Shown here: positions 37,934 through 45,347 of the stretch, one piece after another
Position numbering within the stretch: position 1 is the stretch's first letter
Layout: each line of letters begins with the position of its first letter
Assembly (NCBI RefSeq): GCF_028688795.1
Contig: NZ_JAQTXM010000002.1
Location: 229,804 to 293,803 of the forward strand
Origin: Rhodoferax sp.
GTDB lineage: Bacteria; Pseudomonadota; Gammaproteobacteria; Burkholderiales; Burkholderiaceae_C
Reading direction: 5' to 3'
DNA: 64,000 nucleotides
Translations under genes and position numbers: made by a program
Notes under the pieces: model-generated
Seen by the model: the letters and a program-made list of their open reading frames with translations, nothing else
What the model was told of the DNA's origin: nothing
Databases searched by the model: none

Positions 37934-37964
37934 AAATAAAAACAGGGACCCGAAGGTCCCTGTT
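37934..37964 (-). terminator. terminator of the PEP-CTERM gene
   Basis: A 10-bp perfect stem (AACAGGGACC / GGTCCCTGTT) with a CGAA/TTCG loop, followed on the minus strand by TTTTTATTT. It lies 18 bases past the stop codon. Confidence 0.9.
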
Positions 37965-37981
37965 GCGAAGAAAGACATACC

Positions 37982-38872
37982 TTACGAAGTGATGCGGCGA
38001 CGCACTGCCAAGGCTGCCAGAGCGACTCCGACCAGGAGCAGGCTGCCAGGCTCGGGAACATCATTGCCTGTCACTAAGGGGTCACGCGCCCAAAGCATCA
38101 AGTTCGAAATGGATTTATTGTCTAAATCCTTCGTGTTCCAGGTGCCGCCAAAGGTGTAGGCAGTTGTGAAATCAAAAGTACCAGCCGGCAACGCCTGACC
38201 CAGTATGCTGAAGTCAAAGTCATAAACGGCAAACATGTCACCTGCCTTCAAGAGGATGGCGAGATGGTCAAAAGCATTCGGCCCCAGAACACTTTTCACC
38301 GCGGCAATTATTTCTGGTTTCAAAACCAATGTCCAATTTCCGGATGAACCACCCTGACCAGTCATACTGATGGTGAGATAGTCTGCAATAGATAGCGTAC
38401 CTAAAGTACCGTAATTAGTTCCGTTTTTCCCCAAGTAGATCCAGCCTGGATCATCAGCAGCGTCGTCACCGTCCATATCGACCAAGGCGCTGGTCGTTGT
38501 TAGGGTGTTATAAATTGGATTGAAATGAACCAGAGAGTTACTTTGAACGCCAGGCAGGTAATAAGGATCAAAGTACGTGTTTGGTCCAACCGATCCGCCG
38601 TTAAGAACACTGGTATCGATCACTCCAACGTTATTCGTCCCACTGGGTTCTGAAGCGACATTATTCCCGTCTGCCACTCCGTAGCAACTGGTCGCTTGGA
38701 CGGTGCCGGGGAGCAAATTTGTTGATTGCCCGGTAACCGTCATTGAAGTTAAGGTTACGGTATTGTTAAACGAGCATGCGGGTAATGTGACAACATTGGC
38801 AGCATATGCGCTACCTGTAAACAGCGATACCGAAGCCATCACAAGAGACGACACAATATGTTTGGTTTTCAT
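37982..38872 (-). CDS. PEP-CTERM sorting-domain protein
   Basis: 296 residues. Signal peptide MKTKHIVSSLVMASVSLFTG ends at an AYA-A site; the mature part is a Ser/Thr/Gly-rich beta-type domain; the C-terminus is the PEP-CTERM tripartite signal: VPEPGS at about 272, a hydrophobic helix (LLLVGVALAALAV) and RRR. Such proteins are processed by exosortase and linked to exopolysaccharide or biofilm matrix. No exosortase gene is in the window. An own terminator suggests a single-gene transcript. Confidence 0.93.
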   Translation of the reverse strand: MKTKHIVSSLVMASVSLFTGSAYAANVVTLPACSFNNTVTLTSMTVTGQSTNLLPGTVQATSCYGVADGNNVASEPSGTNNVGVIDTSVLNGGSVGPNTYFDPYYLPGVQSNSLVHFNPIYNTLTTTSALVDMDGDDAADDPGWIYLGKNGTNYGTLGTLSIADYLTISMTGQGGSSGNWTLVLKPEIIAAVKSVLGPNAFDHLAILLKAGDMFAVYDFDFSILGQALPAGTFDFTTAYTFGGTWNTKDLDNKSISNLMLWARDPLVTGNDVPEPGSLLLVGVALAALAVRRRITS

Positions 38873-39124
38873 AATTTTTCCTTAACAACACAATGTGATG
38901 AAAATAAAGCACGAATCGTGCCATGTATGTCTCATGAAGATTTCCTCAATATTTTCAACAAGTTAGCAAAATATTGATTTGGCATAGGATTTGTGATGCA
39001 AGAAAACCCGACACATAGACTCGGTAAATTGGCTGAACGGCCATGCGCACTTTCACCTCTGTGTGGTCGATCGGGTGTTTTAGGGGGGCCATGGGACCTT
39101 GGCCGACCCGGAACCGGGCACTGG

Positions 39125-39292
39125 TCATCTAGCGTAGGCTATGTTCACAATGTTCACAGATAAAACCAAATGGCCATCTATTGCAAGTCGGATTGTGTCT
39201 GCTTGAGTAACAGTCTCGTTTAGACATGTCGTCAGATAATTTGCCGCTTCTTCAAGTGAAAGCCATTCTTTGAGGCTAAACAATTTGCTCAT
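39125..39292 (-). CDS. small integrase-associated hypothetical protein
   Basis: 55 residues, MSKLFSLKEWLSLEEAANYL at the start and QADTIRLAIDGHLVLSVNIV near the end. It resembles the N-terminus of longer proteins often found next to integrases; here it stops at AYAR, so it may be truncated. The first 20 residues look like a helix-turn-helix of excisionase type. It is 94 bases downstream of the integrase stop on the same strand. Confidence 0.55.
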   Translation of the reverse strand: MSKLFSLKEWLSLEEAANYLTTCLNETVTQADTIRLAIDGHLVLSVNIVNIAYAR

Positions 39293-39386
39293 CCCGTCCC
39301 CCCAAACGCCCTGAGAAAGAACCAGCGCCAGGCAGTCAGGGGTAACTGCTTTTCCCTCCGTCGAGGTAGGCGTGGTCTAAAACTGT

Positions 39387-40625
39387 CTATGCTGCTTTGA
39401 ACTGGATCACGTCCGCGCCCGTGGCCAGCTTGTCCAAGTAGTCCGCCCATGTCTGCATCATGGCAAACCGCTGGGTGATGTACTTTGTGCGGTTGTAGCT
39501 GGTGCCGTTCGCGTCCTTCTTGGCGTGTGCAAGGTTGGCTTCGATCACCTGCCAGTCAATATCCAACTCGTCCACAAGCATCGTTCTGGCGCTCGCCCTG
39601 AATCCGTGCCAGCTCTGTTCCTTGCCGAATCCCAGCGCGTACAAGGCGCTGCGCACTGAGTTATCAGACACGGGCCTGTCATGGCTGCGCTCGCCGGGGA
39701 ATACATAGCGCCCGTGTCCGGTCAAGGGGTGAATGCTGCGTAGTAGAGCCACGGCCTGCGTGGGAAGTGGCACCGTGTGATCTTCGCCTTGCTCCTTCTC
39801 CAGCTTGGTGCGCTTCATCTTCATGCTGGGAATCGTCCACAGTGCCGCGTCAAGGTCTAGTTCTGCCCACTCCATCATGCGCAGGTTGCCGGGCCGTTGA
39901 TACAGGTAGGGGGTGAGCTGCAAAGCAGTGCGCACTATCGGCCCGCCCTTGTAACCCTTGATGGCCCGCATCAAGCCACCCATGCGCACAGGGTCAAGGA
40001 TGGCTGCAAAGATTTTGCCCCGGTAGGGTGTCAAACGGCCTTTCAGCCCTTCGGTGATGTTGCGTTGTTGAACGTGGGCAGTGGGTAGCCAGTAGTCCCA
40101 AACCTGCCGCGCCAGCATCAGTACCCTGTCAGCCGTTTCAATCGCACCACGTTCTTCTACTTTTTGCAGTGCTGCCAGCAGCTCCATGGCGTGAATGTCG
40201 GTCATGGCCCTGTCGCCAATCCACGGGAACAGGTCACGCTCCAATTGCCGCAATGACCGCTCTGCGTGGCTTGGGCTCCATTGGGGAGACTGTTTACCGT
40301 ACCACTCCAAGGCAATAGCTTTGAAGGTGTCACCGTCGGTTCGCGTGGCTTTGAGCTTTTCAACCTTGCGCACCTGAACCGGATCATGGCCGTTGCTTCT
40401 CTCCAACTTTGCAGCATCTCGGGCTTTGCGTGCAGCCGTCAGCGACACATCGGGGTAACTGCCCAGCGCCAATTGCTTTTCAGTCCCGGCAATGCGGTAT
40501 TTCAGAAACCATCGCTTTGATCCTGCCGGACTGACTTGCAGATACATCCCGCCTGAGTCGGCAAACCGGGCTTGCTTTCGATCTGTTGGACAAACTGCAT
40601 TACGGCACTGGGCATCGGTCAGCAT
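39387..40625 (-). CDS. tyrosine recombinase (P4-type integrase)
   Basis: 412 residues with the N-terminal DUF4102 arm-binding domain (GGMYLQVSPAGSKRWFLKYR, LALGSYPDVSLTAARKARD), a core-binding middle and a catalytic C-terminus with the first arginine in YQRPGNLRMMEW, HGFRASAR (H-x-x-R) and a tyrosine in the YNRTKY region. P4-type integrases usually insert at tRNA or tmRNA 3' ends. The right direct repeat is 220 bases upstream of its start, the usual position relative to att. Confidence 0.92.
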   Translation of the reverse strand: MLTDAQCRNAVCPTDRKQARFADSGGMYLQVSPAGSKRWFLKYRIAGTEKQLALGSYPDVSLTAARKARDAAKLERSNGHDPVQVRKVEKLKATRTDGDTFKAIALEWYGKQSPQWSPSHAERSLRQLERDLFPWIGDRAMTDIHAMELLAALQKVEERGAIETADRVLMLARQVWDYWLPTAHVQQRNITEGLKGRLTPYRGKIFAAILDPVRMGGLMRAIKGYKGGPIVRTALQLTPYLYQRPGNLRMMEWAELDLDAALWTIPSMKMKRTKLEKEQGEDHTVPLPTQAVALLRSIHPLTGHGRYVFPGERSHDRPVSDNSVRSALYALGFGKEQSWHGFRASARTMLVDELDIDWQVIEANLAHAKKDANGTSYNRTKYITQRFAMMQTWADYLDKLATGADVIQFKAA

Positions 40626-40735
40626 GGGGGTACGGCCTCGGGTGAATGTGGGGGTGCAACATAGCCAAATGGGGGTACAGCATCAATTTCCCCCCGTTTT
40701 TCCTATTTCTCCCCCCATTTGTACCCCCGCTTAGG
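40626..40735. repeat. GGGGGTAC repeats upstream of the integrase, possible arm-type sites
   Basis: ATGGGGGTAC occurs near 40625 and 40666, a variant TGGGGGTGC near 40651, and the inverted GTACCCCCGC near 40721. Repeats of this kind between integrase start and attachment site are typical of recombinase arm-binding or autoregulatory sites. Confidence 0.55.
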
Positions 40736-40798
40736 TCTGGCTGTCAATGTATGCCTTTGTACTGTGCTGGCATGTAACTAGCTGATTTACCAATGAAA

Positions 40799-40830
40799 AA
40801 GGCCTCCGAGTATCGCTACTTGGAGGCCTT
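40799..40830. terminator. hairpin beside the right direct repeat
   Basis: AAGGCCTCC and GGAGGCCTT pair over 9 bp around a 14-base loop, with an A-run on the left, so on the minus strand it could terminate. It sits 13 bases before the 103-bp repeat, as the other hairpin sits beside the left copy. Confidence 0.55.
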
Positions 40831-40842
40831 AGTCAGTGCATA

Positions 40843-40945
40843 TGGTGGTGGAGTGCGGACGCGGGTTCAATTCCGATCTCCAAAGCCGTGAGGCAAGTTT
40901 ACGTCACTTGTCCCCGCTTTTGGAGATTGTCCTTTTCATATCGTG
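40843..40945 (+). repeat. right copy of the 103-bp direct repeat, candidate attachment site
   Basis: Same orientation as 28404-28506 with four mismatches (in the GTCAC, TTGGAG, CCTTTT and CATATC stretches). It keeps the tmRNA-like GGACGCGGGTTCAATTCC and the hairpin pair TCTCCAAAGC / GCTTTTGGAGA. Next to the integrase. Confidence 0.65.
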
Positions 40946-41198
40946 AGATTGAAAACCCGCCTCCAAGCCGATTGACTACATGTTGCAACCACTTAGATTT
41001 TGGAGCGACAGGTAGAACCAACTTTTTTAAACCGTGATGCGTTTAGGCTATTGACAATTTTCAGCCTCTTTTCGACGACATGCACAATGTTGCAATGCGT
41101 TGACCTGGGCAACGGTTGAAATATACGTTCTGGACTTGATCACAAAGCTGATGCAGCTATCAGTGAACTTGATTCCCACCTACCAAAGGATTTTGACA

Positions 41199-42356
41199 AT
41201 GACGATTTACCTGCATCCAAAAACGGACAATGCACTTTCCGATGCATACAACGACGCCTTCAATCATGCTGAAGAAATTTTTGTTCTTTCAGCTTTTTTG
41301 CGCGATTGGCGAAATTTCACCTTGGCTAATGGCTGTACAAATGCAACGTTAATAGTTGGAAAAGACTTTGGAATTACCCGTAAAAAAGCACTTCGTGACG
41401 CTTTAGTTTGGAAGAAGAAAAACAAGAATAAATGCCATTTTTTTGTTGCAGATCAGATTTCAGGTTTTCATCCTAAGCTTGTAATGTGGAAACAAGATAC
41501 AAGTTACTTTCTCATCGTTGGATCTTCAAACTTGACCATTGCAGCCTTCGAAAGTAACTACGAGGCCAATATTCGTATCAAGATTTCAATAGAGCGCTAC
41601 CAAGAGATAAGCAACTGGATTACCCAAATTCTTGGACTATCAATACCGGTTACAACTCAGTGGATTGATGATTATGAGGAATCACCAAATCCAATTAAGA
41701 AACCTGCCAAATTATCTAAAAAGACATCACCGGGCTTGATTAAATTTAATTTACCGCTATTCCCCAAGCTTGCCAAAGCACTTGCCGAACGAAAAGAGCG
41801 TGCCTTTGCCTTTGAGGATATTCGTATTGAGTTCGAAAAGGAAGTTAGAGAATGTGCTGCGGGCACAACCAGTCAACAACACTTTTACCAATGGCTCATC
41901 GATAACTGGAATGGCGCTGAGTGGAAATTTCAAGGAGCGGGAATTTTCCGTCACAAATCGACTAAAACTAACTGGCAGCTTCTTTGCAACTCATTGGTAA
42001 TTAGCATAAATAGCAATAGTGTGCAGCGCGATCATGTTATTCAATCTGAATACGACAAACTGGAACAATCTGGGGAAGTAGAAGTTCGACAAGCATTTCT
42101 TACCGAGATGCTATGTCATTTTTTCCCTGATGACTATCCTTTGTGGAATAAGCCAGTTGAGACGTGGCTAAAAAAAATCGGCATTTGGAAAGAAAAACAA
42201 CGTGGACTTAGTGCTGGCGAGAAATACATTTGGATCGCAAAACAACTCCGACTCGCGCTACAACAAAATTCAGACTATCCCGCACAAAATCTTGCAGAGC
42301 TGGATCATGTTATCTGGGCCTATTGTGATTACAAAGGATGGCTGGTGAAAACTTAG
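41199..42356 (+). CDS. PLD-like domain protein, lone candidate effector
   Basis: 385 residues from ATG 41199, preceded by AAAGGA at 8 bases; an in-frame start at 41100 lacks a ribosome site. The N-terminal 150 residues form one phospholipase-D-like unit with GFHPKLVMWK (His about 91, Lys about 93) and IVGSSNLT (about 108-114). One HKD motif implies a dimer if active. The C-terminal 220 residues are unrecognised and rich in Trp and charged residues. Low GC, location beside the island end and near BREX suggest a transferred defence nuclease, which is inference. Confidence 0.7.
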   Translation: MTIYLHPKTDNALSDAYNDAFNHAEEIFVLSAFLRDWRNFTLANGCTNATLIVGKDFGITRKKALRDALVWKKKNKNKCHFFVADQISGFHPKLVMWKQDTSYFLIVGSSNLTIAAFESNYEANIRIKISIERYQEISNWITQILGLSIPVTTQWIDDYEESPNPIKKPAKLSKKTSPGLIKFNLPLFPKLAKALAERKERAFAFEDIRIEFEKEVRECAAGTTSQQHFYQWLIDNWNGAEWKFQGAGIFRHKSTKTNWQLLCNSLVISINSNSVQRDHVIQSEYDKLEQSGEVEVRQAFLTEMLCHFFPDDYPLWNKPVETWLKKIGIWKEKQRGLSAGEKYIWIAKQLRLALQQNSDYPAQNLAELDHVIWAYCDYKGWLVKT

Positions 42357-42484
42357 CCTTTCATTTTTTCGGGCAGCACCGCCCGAATATCCTAGCGGAG
42401 GAATTAGGGAAACCAAATATCTGTGACTAAATGCGTATAGACTAATCTGGATTAAGTAAAGCCAGATGAGATATCACCGGTAAT

Positions 42485-43894
42485 TTATCGAGTGATTGAA
42501 TTACCGACCTCCCATCGTGACGCAAGTCGCTGTGCATCGGAAACTTGTGTCTTTGTCATTTTTACTTCAAGCTTATCCCTCCACTCGCTTGCAGGCTCGT
42601 CGCCACCAGCTGCAGCTATGTTCAGCCAAGAATACGCAAATACGTAGTCACGAGGCACGCCGACCCCATCCATGTACATTCTCCCGAGACGGCTTTGAGC
42701 GTGCTCATTGCCACTTTCTGCGCGAGCAAGACAAAGACAGAATGCTTCGCTTGTATCCTTTTCAGTACCGCGGCCATATATGTAGCATTCAATGAGCGAT
42801 ATGGGCGCAAGATGATGGCCACTCTCGACTGCAGCTGTGTACCAAGAAAATGCAATCTCATCATCCTTCGAAACACCGTCTCCGCGAGAATACATTTGTG
42901 CAACTAGATATTGCGCGTGTGGATGTTTCTTTTCTGCTGCTTTCAGATACCAAGCGAACGATTTTTCTTTCGAACTTATCAGTGGGTCATTAGACGCATA
43001 TATATCACCCAGCTCTACCAAAGCGCGAATATTACCGTGAGCGGCCGATCGTTCAAACCATTCAGCTGCTTCAACCAAGTCCTTTTTGCATCCAGTTTCT
43101 CCAGACAGCATTTGACCCACACGAAACTCTGCATCATGATGCCCTTGGCTAGCAGCCTTATGGAACCACGTGAACGCAATAGCCATATCTTCCTTGCATC
43201 CAATACCTCGCTCGAATTGCTTTGCCAACTCGTGCTGCGCTTGACGGTGACCTTGCTCTGCGGATTTCGAAAGAAGTTCATGAGATCGAATGTCGTCGCG
43301 TTCAACCCCATTTCCACGGCTGTACCGCATGCCCAAAAGATAACCTGCATGGGAGTTGCCATTTTTTTCCGCGCGCTCGTACCACTCCACTGCCTTCGAA
43401 GCATCCTGCCCAACACCTTCACCGTTTGAAAATTTCAGACCAATCTCAAGCTGTGATTGAACCTGCTCCTTTTCCGCTGCCTTCAAGAACCACTCAAAAG
43501 CCTTTGTTACGTTTCTTTCTACTCCAATGCCATTTTGATAGAGACGACCTAAGTTGAACTGTGCAACTTCATCCTCTTGAGACGCAGCCATATTAAATAG
43601 GTCAAGCGCCCGCGTCAGGTCTTTTTCAACTCCGTCCCCAGCCTCGTAAAGTCGTGCCAGGTTGTTTTGTGCAGCAGCGTCACCCTGCTCGGCTGCTAGG
43701 CGATACCAATGCGCGCTTTTGATCGAAGATTTAGGGAGCAGGCGACCCTCTAGGTAAATCCGTCCCAAGTTAAATTGAGCATGCGAGTCACCTCCTTCGG
43801 CATCTCTGAAGATCAGTTGACACACTTGATCGTCCCAATCAAGAGTTGGTGGTGTGTAATCGGAATCATCGTCAAATTGCATACGTTGGCCCAT
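42485..43894 (-). CDS. Sel1-repeat protein
   Basis: 469 residues made of about eleven Sel1-like repeats of roughly 36 residues (A-x-x-x-L-G-x-x-Y-x-x-G-x-G-V), starting with AQFNLGRIYLEGRLLPKSSI. No signal peptide or catalytic domain is seen. Such solenoids mediate protein contacts in signalling and in some stress or immune settings. It is followed on the same strand by nothing but a 128-base gap to the PLD-like gene, and preceded 25 bases away by an unrecognised membrane-protein gene, so the minus-strand genes 42.5-45.2 kb may be one unit. Confidence 0.85.
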   Translation of the reverse strand: MGQRMQFDDDSDYTPPTLDWDDQVCQLIFRDAEGGDSHAQFNLGRIYLEGRLLPKSSIKSAHWYRLAAEQGDAAAQNNLARLYEAGDGVEKDLTRALDLFNMAASQEDEVAQFNLGRLYQNGIGVERNVTKAFEWFLKAAEKEQVQSQLEIGLKFSNGEGVGQDASKAVEWYERAEKNGNSHAGYLLGMRYSRGNGVERDDIRSHELLSKSAEQGHRQAQHELAKQFERGIGCKEDMAIAFTWFHKAASQGHHDAEFRVGQMLSGETGCKKDLVEAAEWFERSAAHGNIRALVELGDIYASNDPLISSKEKSFAWYLKAAEKKHPHAQYLVAQMYSRGDGVSKDDEIAFSWYTAAVESGHHLAPISLIECYIYGRGTEKDTSEAFCLCLARAESGNEHAQSRLGRMYMDGVGVPRDYVFAYSWLNIAAAGGDEPASEWRDKLEVKMTKTQVSDAQRLASRWEVGNSITR

Positions 43895-43919
43895 TCATGC
43901 TTCAATTTGCGGCTTTTGT

Positions 43920-44540
43920 TCAGTCGACATCGATTGCCTTCCACATGGTGAGAAAGTACTTGCCCGGTGCCCCGTCCCGAACTGAAATGTACCCAGATCT
44001 GATTTCTTTCCGCCCCCAAGGCGTTTCCCAAGACGCAGCAAATGACCAGACATCGTTGTCTGCGTCTAAACCTTCAATGAAATTCTTCCAAGCTGCATTC
44101 AAATGGCCAAACGGAGCGTTTGGTACAGCACCCATTGGGTCCGCAACCATTTCGCGTGCCTCGATCTGCGGAACAGTCAGTCGCTCCTGAAGGTGGCTGT
44201 GCTCCACCGCAAACTCCTTTTCCTCCTCCAGCGCAAACTCCTGATGTTTATCCACCGCAAATCTCTGATCTTCTTCCAGCACATCCTCACATTTTTTTGA
44301 GAAGATTTCCTTACCTTTCATATAGATGGCGGCTGGCCACACAACCACAACAGCTACTGCTGCGAGAACCGGCACCACAAAGTCACTCAGGATTCGGTAT
44401 GAGAGTTTCTTGCGGTCGGGTTCGACGGCATCGAGAAGGTCACGTAACGACTCTGACTCGTCTTTTTTCGTCAACCAGTGCGTGCCAAAGACGATAACAA
44501 GAACCACCGCGCCTATTTCTAATGAGCTGACCAGTGACAT
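43920..44540 (-). CDS. hypothetical membrane protein
   Basis: 206 residues, not recognised. Two hydrophobic segments (about 8-24 and 53-73), then a strongly acidic, glutamate-rich helical stretch of about 50 residues, probably coiled coil, and a C-terminal globular part rich in Trp (WSFAASWETPWGRKEIRSGY). The C-terminal domain would be cytoplasmic. The start overlaps the end of the next upstream gene by about 100 bases, larger than usual, so the true start may be a later codon. Confidence 0.6.
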   Translation of the reverse strand: MSLVSSLEIGAVVLVIVFGTHWLTKKDESESLRDLLDAVEPDRKKLSYRILSDFVVPVLAAVAVVVVWPAAIYMKGKEIFSKKCEDVLEEDQRFAVDKHQEFALEEEKEFAVEHSHLQERLTVPQIEAREMVADPMGAVPNAPFGHLNAAWKNFIEGLDADNDVWSFAASWETPWGRKEIRSGYISVRDGAPGKYFLTMWKAIDVD

Positions 44541-45243
44541 CGTCAGTTTTGATATCCATCGCTGAAATCACCAATTCAGCCTCGTCGAATCGACCCTGCT
44601 CCCGATAAAGATCGACCAGATTGATGACATACCCCTTGCGAGATTCTTCCCACCGGCCAAATAGAACTTTGCTGAGACGCTGCATGTTTTGAAGTTGCGC
44701 ATCCGTTGGTTCGAAGGCCGGGTAAGTGAACGGACTGTTCGGCGGACGTCTGTATTCCGGTGGCTTTCGGCGCAAAAACTTGTCCCACCAGGTTCTTCGA
44801 TCAGGATTGGCCGCGACCCAGGCTGATTTGATCGCGGCCTCTTCAGCATCCCTGTGCTGGCGGTATCTCTCCCGGTACTCGTGATTGAGACATCGCCAAT
44901 AACCAAGTCTTGCGGCGACCTCCATATCCTCGCTGCTCGCCTTTGAGATGCACTCGGGCAAAAGTTGATCGGGCACGTGATCCATGTAAGGCAGATCATT
45001 GGAATCATCTTCGTCCATATTGGACGCTTCTGATTTATCAATTGAGACCATGTCCTTTGTCAGGACAAACTGCCCACATTTGCACTGTCGCAAGCCTTCG
45101 TCGTTCGGCATGAGCGAGTACTCTCGCCAACCGTCAGTCCAGTATTCAAATGCCGAAAAGTTCATCGACACGTATCTTGGAAAGGCATATTGCGCGCCAC
45201 AACACGGCGCTGCCATTATTCGGACACCACGAACGATGGTCAT
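44440..45243 (-). CDS. hypothetical protein with N-terminal cysteines
   Basis: 267 residues, not recognised. The N-terminus carries APCCGAQY and later QCKCGQFVL, a likely zinc-binding ribbon. The middle is charged and Arg/Trp-rich (WWDKFLRRKPPEYRRPP) and the C-terminal part (LVDLYREQGRFDEAELVISA) resembles TPR-type helices. ATG 45216 is an alternative start. It forms a possible operon with the membrane protein and Sel1 gene; a link with the BREX locus is only positional. Confidence 0.6.
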   Translation of the reverse strand: MTIVRGVRIMAAPCCGAQYAFPRYVSMNFSAFEYWTDGWREYSLMPNDEGLRQCKCGQFVLTKDMVSIDKSEASNMDEDDSNDLPYMDHVPDQLLPECISKASSEDMEVAARLGYWRCLNHEYRERYRQHRDAEEAAIKSAWVAANPDRRTWWDKFLRRKPPEYRRPPNSPFTYPAFEPTDAQLQNMQRLSKVLFGRWEESRKGYVINLVDLYREQGRFDEAELVISAMDIKTDDVTGQLIRNRRGGSCYRLWHALVDEKRRVRVVT

Positions 45244-45347
45244 GCGGCGCTCAGCTTGCGGTGTTTGTCGGTTGCGAAGGCTGCAGCCTTCGAGAACGCG
45301 ACCAGTGGGCTTCCAGTGTTTTCCATTCCCGGCTCCTTTCTTACGGT

